14,636 bases of DNA from Brachionus koreanus (taxonomy: Eukaryota > Rotifera > Eurotatoria > Ploima > Brachionidae). Of the stretch, positions 7,451 through 14,636 are shown piece by piece. The number at the start of each line of letters is the position of its first letter. Position 1 is the stretch's first letter. The stretch lies in assembly GCA_016987375.1 (NCBI GenBank), contig PJRA01000549.1, positions 1,625,422 through 1,640,057 on the forward strand, read 5' to 3'. The translations under genes and the position numbers were made by a program. Under the pieces are notes generated by a model that was not told where the DNA came from, searched no databases, and worked only from the letters and a program-made list of their open reading frames with translations.

Positions 7451-8200
7451 TCCCATTTGTATAAGTGACAAAAAAAGAGCTGATATTCTGAAATAGATTA
7501 TTACATAGAAAGGATAAATAGAAATATGCAGTTTGAAAAACAAAAATTATCAAAGCTCAAAATTATCTTTCTTGATGTGAAATTATGTGTAAAAGTGAAG
7601 CATAGCTAAGATAAGACAAATCATGTTCAGCGATGAATTTTACATTGAACAGAAAGAATATAAGAGTTCAGATAAAAAAACATGTCGTCAGAAGTAAGTA
7701 GCTTCGTAACCAAGTACTTTCGTGTCCTTAAAGGTTTAAATAATTTGTATTCATCTATTATAAATCAATTGATAGATAATTGAATGAGAAAAAAATGATA
7801 TGAAGATAATTTTGTTAATTTACCTTCAATAAACAGAAAATCCGATTCAGATTTTAAAAAAAAATTCAACAACGTTAAATATCTTAGTTATTTTTCTATC
7901 TTTGGAAAAACCAAAAATTGATTTAGAATGGTAATTCCCAGGCAGTTTGGATTCATATCAAGTTAATTTTTTTAACTTATCAGAAAAAAGTTAGAAATAG
8001 AAATTTTCAATTAAATTTATGCTTTATATTTTTGATATTTTTATGATAACCGTGTTCCCTCATTTGATCAAACTACAAATCGCAATAACATTTTTTATTA
8101 TGAAAACATGGTCAAAAAGGGTGTCCTAGATTGTAGTGCAGTATTATCAAACGAAAGAATAATGAATGTAAGAGTATAATGAATAGATAATATATATTTG
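7451..8200. other. Non-coding stretch with a transposase scrap
   Basis: No gene is supported. It contains the possible mariner/Tc1 fragment at 7599-7697. A slightly less AT-rich patch near 8040-8150 is not recognised. Confidence 0.5.
7599..7697 (+). pseudogene. Possible mariner/Tc1-type transposase fragment
   Basis: A short open run encodes IRQIMFSDEFYIEQKEYKSS followed by DKKTCRQK and a stop at 7695-7697. The core [IV]-[ML]-F-S-D-E-x-x-x-E resembles the segment around the second catalytic Asp of Tc1/mariner DDE transposases. In a shifted frame KYFRVLKG follows, where such proteins often have a Lys-Tyr...Val-Lys-Gly stretch. Nothing upstream (first catalytic Asp) or downstream (third acidic residue) is recognisable. 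The call rests on one motif and could be chance. Confidence 0.35.
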
Positions 8201-8201
8201 T

Positions 8202-8216
8202 AATTATAACGCTTAC
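8202..8216 (+). repeat. Short direct repeat shared with the foldback loop
   Basis: AATTATAACGCTTAC here is identical to 8730-8744 inside the foldback, with a near copy at 8764-8777. In AT-rich DNA a 15-base word containing ACGCTTAC three times within 600 bp is noteworthy. Confidence 0.7.
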
Positions 8217-8498
8217 ACTAACCATTTTTTTGAAAAATAAAATTAATAAATTAAAAAACTTAAATATCGAAGAAGAAATGACAATTAAAAAACAAGGATA
8301 TTATTTTTATTAAATACAAAATTATTTTGTACTTCACTTCAATTAGTTTTTTAGCAAACTTCTTTATTCGCCTCTTACCGTTTGTTATTCATAATTTTTT
8401 TTTCATCATCTTTTCTCATTAATTTTTTTTAATGATTAATAAATTTTTAAATTCTTTGCTTACACTTTCTATTTTTTGCTCCATTAATTTTTTATTTT

Positions 8499-8517
8499 AA
8501 TAATAATAATAATAATA
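8499..8517. repeat. (TAA)n microsatellite, LINE 3' tail
   Basis: About six TAA units. On the minus strand it forms a (TTA)n tail immediately after the LINE 3' UTR, as in CR1-type elements, which end in short tandem repeats rather than poly(A). Confidence 0.7.
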
Positions 8518-8708
8518 GTTAATATTCTACGGTCAAGTTTAGTTAAACTAAACTGACAAAGCAGGAAGACTAACGTAATCCCGCTATAGTAGACTTTTCG
8601 TTATTTTTGTTTCTACCGACATTGTCCAATCTGTTTTTGAACTGGTTGGTCGAACTTGCTGTGACAACCGACATTGGCAGCGCATTCCAATTTTTCACTA
8701 CTCGGTTT
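8518..8708 (-). pseudogene. LINE 3' end (RVVKNWNALP tail and 3' UTR)
   Basis: The minus strand encodes NRVVKNWNALPMSVVTASS, then TNQFKNRLDNVGRN and a stop at 8570-8572. This is the canonical last segment of CR1/Jockey-group polymerases ([FS]-x-R-V-V-N-x-W-N-x-L-P...F-K-N-x-L-D). It is followed by a 3' UTR of about 50 bp and the (TAA)n tract, so this is the true 3' terminus of a 5'-truncated insertion. Upstream of 8708 the frame hits a stop and the sequence turns into the foldback. The match to 2822-2890 (TTGCTGTGACAACTGACGTTGCAAG... against TTGCTGTGACAACCGACATTGGCAG...) shows both belong to one family. The open frame on the opposite strand (8607-8846) mixes this antisense with the inverted copy and is not a gene. 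Confidence 0.8.
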
Positions 8709-8823
8709 CGTAGTCAGATTTTAAAAAACAATTATAACGCTTACTACGCTTACTCGGTTACTTATTATAACGCTTACTCGGTTCTACCAAACCGAGTAGT
8801 GAAAAATTGGAATGCGCTGCCAA
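8674..8823. repeat. Perfect 35-bp inverted repeat (foldback)
   Basis: Arms at 8674-8708 and 8789-8823 are exact reverse complements. Each encodes NRVVKNWNALP, in opposite orientations. The 80-bp centre contains direct repeats of its own: ATTATAACGCTTACT at 8731-8745 and 8764-8778, and ACGCTTACTCGGTT at 8746-8759 and 8770-8783. The pairing could form a long hairpin in single-stranded DNA or RNA. Confidence 0.95.
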
Positions 8824-8870
8824 CTAATTTTGATGCTTTTGTTTGATTTTTTCGAGACAATTAAGACCAT
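8786..8870 (+). pseudogene. Inverted fragment of the same LINE tail
   Basis: The plus strand reads PNRVVKNWNALPTNFDAFV and a stop, then weakly DN..HV. It is the LINE tail in reverse orientation to 8518-8708. The Asn-Ala-Leu-Pro core is intact but the following residues differ from the first arm (Thr-Asn-Phe-Asp instead of Met-Ser-Val-Val), so the two arms may derive from different copies or have decayed outside the 35-bp arms. Confidence 0.6.
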
Positions 8871-9257
8871 GTTTCATCTAAATAATCACCATAAAATATC
8901 ACCCAAGATATCACTTTTTTCGTCTAAGTTATTATACTTTTTCTCAAATTGAAATTTATTTAACTTATTTATTTGTTCATTTATAGCAAAGTACAGGATT
9001 AAAAAGGCTTTAATTTAAATTTTTTCAAAACAATCTAATTATAACAAGATATCATAAGATATAACTTTAAATATACTCTACTGCAGTCATTTCTTTGCTT
9101 CCAGATATGATTGAATGACCAAATGATCATTTAATTCAGCGAAATACACATTTGCATTCTTGCGCAGTGAAAAATATTAAGCAATAATTTTTACTTAATT
9201 GGATATTTGACTGTCCATTATTCTTATCTCAATTTGTTCATAGGACTTAAACTTTAA
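8871..9257. other. AT-rich spacer, nothing recognised
   Basis: No open frame or repeat of note. It contains ordinary AT-rich sequence between the LINE foldback and the MITE. Confidence 0.5.
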
Positions 9258-9480
9258 TTAACACTAGAACGCCCAAGGGGTTTTTAGACCCCTTTTTTTA
9301 AAAATTGAAACTTGATTTTTACCACATATAAATAAAATTTTAAAAAACGGTTTTTATTATCTAAAAATTTTGATTTTAATTTTTTAGAAAATGAATAAAT
9401 TTTCAAAGAAAATGTTTAATCTATCTTGATAACTTTATTTGAAATTTTAATGAGAAATCAGTCGGGCTTTCTAATGTTAA
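9258..9480. mobile_element. piggyBac-type MITE, copy A
   Basis: A 223-bp element bounded by TTAA on both sides. The left end reads TTAACACTAGAACGCCC and the right end, complemented, reads TTAACATTAGAAAGCCC (15 of 17 identical). TTAA target duplication with short terminal repeats is the hallmark of piggyBac-superfamily elements. Just inside the left end is a GGGGTTTTTAGACCCC-type near-palindrome, GC-rich against its surroundings. It has no coding capacity. A related element, in the TMEM181 intron at 12234-12471, shares the TTAACACT..AA..CC end. It lies about 330 bp downstream of the deaminase stop codon. Confidence 0.6.
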
Positions 9481-9690
9481 ATAAATAAATTAACCAATAA
9501 TGCTAATGTAGCATCTTTTAATCAGTCAAAGTTAATGCAAAAAAATGTATTTAATCTTTATTCCATAACACTAAAAAAAACTGAGTGATCATCTATTTTA
9601 TCATCAGTTTTATTAAAATTGTCAATTCTTGACAAACCCATATTTTTAAAATGAAAAGATAAAATTGCTTTTTCTTTCTTCACTGAAACG

Positions 9691-9696
9691 TTTATT
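9691..9696 (-). promoter_or_regulatory. Candidate poly(A) signal of deaminase gene
   Basis: AATAAA on the minus strand, about 113 nt beyond the stop at 9809. Weak on its own in AT-rich DNA. Confidence 0.3.
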
Positions 9697-9808
9697 TCTT
9701 AAATTTCTAAAATTATTTCAAAATATATAGTTTAAGTTATTTGAAAAAACTTATTTGAAATTTTTTTTAATTAAAGCCTAGTTTCAATAAGATTTTTAAT
9801 AGTCCAAA

Positions 9809-11257
9809 TTATTTGACATCTTGTTCATTTTTTTTTCGCTTATTAAAATCATTTTTGGAATCTCCTGTTTTTTCTGATTTACGTTTCTTTGATTGGTTTG
9901 CTTTTCTTTCCATAATAGAATATGATTCAATAACAGAATTGATTCTATAATTTTTGTCTAATTTGATTATTTCGAAAAATTTTTTTTTTAAATTTTTTTC
10001 TTTTAAAATAGACCGCATTTTTGAAGAAAAATAATCTACCAATTCATTAGAAAAATATATTCTATATTCATCTATAATGCTTAACATTTGATTTTCATCC
10101 TCAATTTTATTTTTTAAATCTTTTATGCACCTTTTGATTTTTTTTTTTAACAACTGCTTCCAAAAATCATACTGATTATCGATCCATTCATCTGAATAAG
10201 GAATTTCATCTGTATATTCTTTGTTTTCTTCAGTAAATTTGTTTTCTTTTAACAAAATATACACTGATTTAAGTTCTTGATTTAGATTTATATAAAAGTT
10301 ATGAAGCCTATCAAATTGATATTTCTTAACTTCTCGATCGAATCTTGGCTGTTTCCAAAATCTACTGCTGCACATGTTATTCTTAGCTCCATAATAATTA
10401 AGGCCCAGATTTTTCAGTACAAGACTGCAAAGCACACAGCAATCACTTGAAATACTAATATACTTGTTATTTTCATCTATCTCATTCAGATATTTTGATA
10501 TTAGCTGCATTTCACAGTGTAAGCCATAAAATGGTGTCCGATTGGGATCTAATATAACAAGTTCAGTATTGTCAAAGCAGTAGAAATCTTTAATAAAATA
10601 ATAAAAAACAGACAAATAAAAATAAAATAAAGCTGAATCTCGAACTGCATTTTTTGTTTTTTCATCAAATTCATCAAGATTTATACATTCAATATTTTCA
10701 AGATATTCTATCCATTTCTCAAAGACTTCTTTTCCATTAGAATTAAACTCTACATCGATGTCTTTATTCAATTTTTTCAAATAATAATTTAAAGATTTAT
10801 TCAAATTTGAAAATTTAAAATTTATAGCATCTAAAAATTCACCTTGAGTGTTGACTTTTCGTAAAAAACATTTTTCATTTTTATCATCAATTTCATAGCC
10901 TATTAAACTAAATAAATCGCTGCATCGTTTTCTCAATTTATCTGCATTTTTATTCGAGGTAATTATTAGTTTATTGACCATTTTAATATTCGAATTATTA
11001 GGATCAAATGAAACATTTAGTTTAAAATAGCAAGCACAATGTGTTGTTACTTGGTCAAAATCAGAGCTTTTTTTAATATTCAAACATCTTGTTAATGAAT
11101 CCATAACAAACAAATCTAATCTTTTATTGTAGGCTACATGTATCGATTTTTCCTTATCGTTTAAATTTACACTGTCGTGTTGAAACGTTATGATTAAGTT
11201 TTGAATTTTAGATAAATGAAAGCTTAGGGATTGATAGTCCTGATATAATTTTTGCAT
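9809..11257 (-). CDS. OTT_1508-like deaminase-fold protein, single exon
   Basis: A 482-residue uninterrupted protein. Residues 247-249 (His-Cys-Glu, in GLHCEMQL) and 274-277 (Cys-Val-Leu-Cys, in SDCCVLCSLVL) form the zinc-binding HxE...CxxC pair of the cytidine-deaminase-like fold: the His and two Cys hold Zn and the Glu shuttles protons. The context (HxEMQL, about 25 residues, CCxLC) is closest to what I recall of the OTT_1508-like family found in Orientia, Wolbachia-type bacteria and fungi; this is from memory. The first 240 residues are helical and unassigned. Residues 305-450 are Lys-rich and helical. The tail (451-482) has two basic clusters (KKRKSEK, NKRKKNE) like a bipartite nuclear localisation signal. 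The ATG has A at -3 and is the first in frame. No introns, although the neighbouring gene has several, so horizontal acquisition or a retrocopy is possible. Substrate is unknown. Confidence 0.75.
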   Translation of the reverse strand: MQKLYQDYQSLSFHLSKIQNLIITFQHDSVNLNDKEKSIHVAYNKRLDLFVMDSLTRCLNIKKSSDFDQVTTHCACYFKLNVSFDPNNSNIKMVNKLIITSNKNADKLRKRCSDLFSLIGYEIDDKNEKCFLRKVNTQGEFLDAINFKFSNLNKSLNYYLKKLNKDIDVEFNSNGKEVFEKWIEYLENIECINLDEFDEKTKNAVRDSALFYFYLSVFYYFIKDFYCFDNTELVILDPNRTPFYGLHCEMQLISKYLNEIDENNKYISISSDCCVLCSLVLKNLGLNYYGAKNNMCSSRFWKQPRFDREVKKYQFDRLHNFYINLNQELKSVYILLKENKFTEENKEYTDEIPYSDEWIDNQYDFWKQLLKKKIKRCIKDLKNKIEDENQMLSIIDEYRIYFSNELVDYFSSKMRSILKEKNLKKKFFEIIKLDKNYRINSVIESYSIMERKANQSKKRKSEKTGDSKNDFNKRKKNEQDVK

Positions 11258-12128
11258 TTTGGTTTATTTGGTGTTCTGATTAAAAATGATGGTTTATTAA
11301 TTTTTATTTATTATGACAAAAATAATAAAAGAGTATTCATTTTTCGTATTTTCTAAAATTTTTTATCATTTTTTTTATCAATTAAAAGTTAATATAAAAT
11401 TATAAAAAAAAAAATTTCAGTAGCCACTGAAAGATAATTAGATATCCATAGCAACGAAGATGAGAATTTCTTTGAATATTTATAAAATAATACCAAATAA
11501 AAAAGAAGATATTAATTATATAAAATTATATAATATTTCATACGAATATATAGATAAAATTAAAAAAATGTTTTTATAATAAAAAAATTATTAAAGAACC
11601 ATTTTAATTCCAATATTGAATCGTGGATTTGATTTTGTATGTTGAATTCACTAAGAACTGAATATCATTATTTTATTATATGCTTGGACCTTTGATTCAA
11701 TCTTGAAGGCACAGTATCAGTCTAAAATTAGTTGCTGTTTCGGTTTCAAAGAGATTTTACCCAACTTTAATTAACATAAACTCTAGTAAACATTATTTTA
11801 ATATTGATCAAGGATAAAAAATTTTAAAATTAATATTAAACCCATTTTTTTAAAGACAAATAGGAGTGCAATGATTTAATGATTTTTAAAACTAGCTTAT
11901 AAAAAAATCGAGAAAGAGAAAAATAAAAACAACGATTCATTTAACTTATTTTATTTAAATCAGTTAATTAGTCAAAATTTAAACAATTGTATTCAAAAAA
12001 TAAGCATTTCTTCACTCATAAAATCGGTGCTAATTTATTTACATCAAAAAGTCGGTGTCTTGTTTAATGGTTCCATTCTAAAATATTCGATAATTAGGTT
12101 AGGTAATTTGATTTTATCATTCAATAAA
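11258..12128. other. Intergenic stretch between deaminase and TMEM181
   Basis: AT-rich, no gene supported. The part next to 11257 is presumably the deaminase promoter; the part next to 12128 is the 3' UTR of the TMEM181 gene. A somewhat more GC-balanced patch at 11610-11770 has no recognised content. Confidence 0.5.
12034..12039 (-). promoter_or_regulatory. Candidate poly(A) signal of TMEM181 gene
   Basis: AATAAA on the minus strand, 90 nt after the stop codon at 12129, a normal distance. Confidence 0.4.
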
Positions 12129-13382
12129 TTACACAACATCCTCTTCATCAGTGTCATTTAAAATGGCAAATGTTGGATTGTTAGAATAATCAGATTCTAA
12201 GTGATTAATTTTAATATTTTGTTTTACAGTAGTTTAGAACTCAAAAGCCGGAAAGTTTATTCTGAACCTCTTTTCTTACTTCCTTTATTTGTTTTTTATT
12301 CAATAGATTTAATCATTTTTATACATTTTTTTAAAATCATATCATAAATAAAAAATATCATAAAATTATTTAATTTCTATTAGAAAATAATTTTGTTTTA
12401 ATTGAAAAAATAGTAAAAAAAAACGAGTCAAATAAAATGGATCAAAAATCCTTCAGGCCTTTGAGTGTTAAAGCGATTTTTAAAAGCTCAATTAAGTTTA
12501 GAAAATGTGTAAAGATATTATAGTTACAATTAATTTATTATAAAATTTTTATTTATAAAATCAAATCGAGCTTTTAAAATTTGCCTATTATCCTTTAAAT
12601 ATAAATGAAATTACCTATGGAGGCATTTTTTGCTGGAGAATAAACAAAAGCTAATGTGTACATATAAATGTTTAAAATTGAGAATAGTGCACAAAACTCA
12701 GTCGTATTGCGATAATTTTTTGTAAAATTTTCAAAAAGACTTTGTTTAAACGAATCACTTTGAAGTCTCATTACTGCTATTGTGAGAAGCGTTAAAATAA
12801 CTATGAACATCATTATTGACGCAAATTTAATACGAATTCCTAAAAATTTTTGAATTAAAGCAAAAACAATCTTTAAAAACTTATTTCTATTTACCGAAAT
12901 AGGGCATTTTTTTCAGCTCAGCAGCTGCTCTTACCATTAAGTACAACAAAAACAACAAGTAAATTATCAAAAAAAAGAAAAGAAATATCCTAAAAACCTA
13001 AAATATATTATATCATTCAAAGTATCATGATTTTTTTTTCAAACCAAACTTACAGAATAATAATTTTCATCAATTGACAAATTGTATGAAGGATCATTTA
13101 GCGATCTTATTTGTTGCCAAACAAGCAGAAAAAGTGAAATTAGCCAAATTGAGAATACTATCACGAATTTTGGAACATAAAATGTCGTAAAATTTCGGTC
13201 GCTCTTTAAAGATTTATATTTAAATAAAATTTTTAGTTTAATTGAAAATTTTACATGTCTAAATCCATGAAATATGCTAAGCCAAAATACCATTAGCAAA
13301 GCCAAAAATGTCGACTGAAAAATTGCGTCCAAAAGATGAGGTATCCAACTATTTACCAGTACAATGAGTGGAAGCAATGGAT
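12129..13382 (-). CDS. TMEM181: TMEM181 family membrane protein, last four exons
   Basis: The 3' part (240 codons) of a multi-pass membrane protein. Exons on the minus strand: 13382-13054, 12997-12895, 12839-12615, 12196-12129. Every intron begins GT and ends AG (donors GTAAGT, GTAAAT, GTAATT) and phases join correctly. The product runs LLPLIVLVNSWIPHLLDAIF, FWLSIFHGFRH, FYVPKFVIVFSIWLISL, MVRAAAELKKMPYF, TLAFVYSPAKNAS and finishes NPTFAILNDTDEEDVV, close to human TMEM181 (HGIR, TFYLPKFFIV, LAFVYSPSKNA, NPAFSMLNDSDDD). It contains five hydrophobic segments of the seven-helix core and the acidic cytoplasmic tail; the extracellular GOLD-like N-terminal part and first helices lie beyond the window. 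Human TMEM181 is known as a host factor for E. coli cytolethal distending toxin; its normal role is unclear. Introns 1 and 2 are 55-56 bp; the third is 418 bp and carries a MITE. Confidence 0.92.
12234..12471. mobile_element. piggyBac-type MITE, copy B, in TMEM181 last intron
   Basis: A 238-bp element. Its right end, complemented, reads TTAACACTCAAAGGCC; its left end reads TTAGAACTCAAAAGCC (13 of 16 identical; the left TTAA has decayed to TTAG). The right terminus also shares the layout TTAACACTxxAAxxCC..AGG..TTTTT with copy A at 9258. It lies wholly within the intron 12197-12614 and accounts for more than half of its length. No open frame. Confidence 0.5.
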
Positions 13383-13647
13383 CTAAGAAAAATTTTAAAA
13401 AACTTTTTTAATAAAAATATATATTCCTTAAACGATTATTTTTAACAGTCTGAATATCTTTAATGAAAACAAAATCTTAGAATAAAATTTTTAACTGCTG
13501 AAAAATTTATTAAATCATGATTAAATTTAGGCATTAGCAATGACTTTTTTTCGAGTATCAGGTAAAAGTTAGGATTGAGTTTAGTACTCAGACCCCATTC
13601 CGAACTCACTCATAGAAAACAAAAGAAAAGAAACTAACAACTGTCTC
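13383..13647. other. TMEM181 intron (5' side), AT-rich
   Basis: Immediately upstream of the first visible exon, which follows TTTCTTAG. I searched the minus strand here for the preceding TMEM181 exon (expected to end in a Tyr-Asn-type stretch) and found none, so this is most likely intron. Confidence 0.5.
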
Positions 13648-13877
13648 TTTGTTTATTGAATTAAGAAAGCATTTAATGTTATTGATACAAATTTATTATT
13701 TTTCAAACTCTAACATTATGGTTCTGATAATTCCTCTTTGGGTCTTTTTTCTAACTATTTTGAAATAAATCTCAGATAGTTAGAATTGGACGTGAAAAGT
13801 CTAAAGCTGTAAAATTGAAAATAGGTGTACCCCCAGAATCTGTTTTAGGTCCATTGCTTTTTTTAATTTTTGTTAAT
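13648..13877 (+). pseudogene. LINE reverse transcriptase palm relic
   Basis: Frames on the plus strand give IKKAFNVIDTNLL (motif A region), then HYGSDNSSLGLFSNYFE, then after a frame change QIVRIGREKSKAVKLKIGVP and PESVLGPLLFLIFVN (motif B region). This order matches F-x-D-L-K-K-A-F-D...K-x-Y-G...W-F-x-S-Y-L...G-V-P-Q-G-S-V-L-G-P-L-L-F-L-I-Y-x-N-D of Jockey/CR1/RTE-type RTs. The first catalytic Asp is replaced by a TGA stop, the second conserved Asp by Asn, there is a stop before HYG, and a frameshift. The YADD motif is not found downstream. It lies in the opposite orientation to TMEM181, probably inside one of its introns. Confidence 0.75.
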
Positions 13878-14057
13878 CATAAAGCACTATACTTATGTTG
13901 GCAAAAATTATATTCACAGAAATATGTTCGCAATAAGATTTTTTAGCCTTAAAAAATTAGTTAAAAACTTATTTTTGATCAATTTTATTGAATATAAAAA
14001 ATTAAATAAAATAATTAAAAAAAAATCAAGGAAGACTATAATTATTGATTTAGAGCC
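13878..14057. other. AT-rich stretch between two transposon relics
   Basis: Contains a 68-residue plus-strand open frame (13870-14076) of Lys/Ile/Phe-rich composition that overlaps both relics and is not believed to be a gene. Confidence 0.5.
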
Positions 14058-14395
14058 TTATTCACATAAATTTTGATACATACCACTTAAGAGACCTTTA
14101 ATATCATCTTTTTCAAATGAAGTGCAGAACTGATAAATTCGAATTTCTTTATCCGTAGCTTTGCTTTAAAATTTACCGGTACGAAGTTTATTTATTTCTA
14201 ATTCTGGTAACTTTTAAATTAATTTATATAAATCAGGCTTTTTACCAAAACAACCTTCGAATTGTTTGTGCCACGCTTCCACACTATTATTAGTAACCTA
14301 CTTACGCAGAAGTAAACTATTAACTATGCGCTCACGTCAATTCCAAAGTTCGGGTGGAAATATGGGTTGAATGCGAACAAGTCGCGTTTTTACGC
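14058..14395 (-). pseudogene. MULE-related transposase-derived protein, C-terminal relic
   Basis: One minus-strand frame reads VRIQPIFPPELWN, a stop (14337-14339), RERIVNSLL, another stop, VTNNSVEAWHKQFEGCFGKK, PDLYKLI, a stop, LPELEINKLRTGKF, and then, from a shifted position, CTSFEKDDIKGLLSGMYQNL before TAA at 14058-14060. The words FP-x-E-L-W-N, R-T-N-N-S-V-E-A-W-H-x-x-F and L-R-G-I-A-H-N-L are the familiar C-terminal blocks of MULE-domain/FLYWCH-type transposase-derived proteins common in invertebrate genomes. At least three stops and one frame change show that the copy is dead. The upstream catalytic domain is absent; a possible splice acceptor (TTATTTAG) sits just before the first block, near 14396. 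Confidence 0.7.
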
Positions 14396-14529
14396 CTAAA
14401 TAATAAGTTTAGAAATATTTAAGAGATATTTTATATTAACGATGAAAAGTTTTTTTTTTAATATATTCATAAGCAAGATTTACATGTTCCAATGGCAAAA
14501 AAGAATAGTGCATTTTAACAATATTGATA
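14396..14529. other. AT-rich spacer
   Basis: Nothing recognised. Confidence 0.4.
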
Positions 14530-14636
14530 TAATAATAATTATTTACCCTATTCTGTCCTAGCGGATAATGGGGAGGCGCTCATCTCCTTTTCAAGTACCT
14601 TTTTGAGCAACAGCTCCGATCTGACACAGAGGCTAC
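14530..14636 (-). mobile_element. Probable LINE 3' terminus running off the window
   Basis: From 14545 to the edge the sequence is markedly GC-richer than its surroundings. The minus strand is open from the edge (SLCVRSELLLKKVLEKEMSA, then SPLSARTE and TAG), followed by GGGTAAATAATTATTATTAT. A coding end followed by a short leader and an ATT-repeat tail copies the layout of the LINE 3' end at 8499-8572. The protein segment itself is not recognised, so this is an inference from structure; a host-gene exon is the alternative. Confidence 0.35.

Noticed and set aside
8607..8846. 79-codon plus-strand open frame
   Set aside because: It crosses from antisense of one LINE tail through the foldback loop into the inverted tail; only the last part has coding meaning.
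9809..11257. Bacterial contamination as the explanation for the deaminase gene
   Set aside because: Base composition matches the surroundings, the same contig carries a spliced animal gene and LINE relics, there are no bacterial neighbours or Shine-Dalgarno sequence, and the ORF has a eukaryote-like start context. Long-read linkage would settle it.
12595..13377. Two separate single-exon membrane-protein genes at 12595-12813 and 13039-13377
   Set aside because: They are exons of one gene: canonical splice sites, matching phases and a further exon between them join them into a TMEM181-like product; the second frame does not even begin with ATG.
13870..14076. 68-codon plus-strand open frame
   Set aside because: Lys/Ile-rich, overlaps two transposon relics in different frames, no motif.

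Overview
The window looks like AT-rich nuclear DNA of a small invertebrate animal. Three things point that way: an animal membrane-protein gene (TMEM181 family) split by introns of about 55 bp with canonical GT..AG ends; two small secreted prohormone-like genes; and several decayed LINE retrotransposons and DNA-transposon relics. No rRNA, tRNA, bacterial operon or CRISPR array was seen. The species cannot be named from the sequence; a rotifer-like or arthropod-like animal would fit.

Layout. 1-872: LINE reverse-transcriptase relic (minus), broken and rearranged. 873-4200: mostly AT-rich non-coding DNA holding two elements with inverted-repeat ends (1117-1927 and 2097-2388), two LINE C-terminal relics (2665-3000 minus, 3681-3854 plus) and two perfect hairpins. 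4267-4563 and 5222-5590 (both minus): two paralogous secreted peptide precursors. Each has a signal peptide followed directly by a 14-residue Gln-initial peptide, Gly-Lys-Arg and a spacer. 5591-6940: no recognisable gene. 6941-7450: a 97-bp direct repeat pair flanking a 179-bp, about 98% identical copy of the 3' half of the first peptide gene; the left repeat is interrupted by a 130-bp insertion with a 15-bp target-site duplication. 7599-7697: a possible mariner/Tc1-type transposase scrap. 8499-8870: LINE 3' ends in both orientations forming a perfect 35-bp foldback. 9258-9480: a piggyBac-type MITE.

9809-11257 (minus): an uninterrupted 482-codon ORF with a cytidine-deaminase-like HxE...CxxC signature, closest in my recollection to the OTT_1508-like deaminases known from Rickettsiales and fungi, and with a basic nuclear-localisation-like tail. 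12129-13382 (minus): the last four exons of a TMEM181 homologue; its last intron carries a second piggyBac-type MITE. The upstream exons are not in the window, and the sequence to the right (13383-14636) holds an RT relic, a MULE-type transposase relic and a LINE-like 3' end.

The genes do not form a pathway. The two peptide genes are a local duplication with a third, truncated copy nearby. The deaminase gene is the most unusual candidate, possibly acquired horizontally, and TMEM181 is an ordinary conserved gene surrounded by transposon debris.
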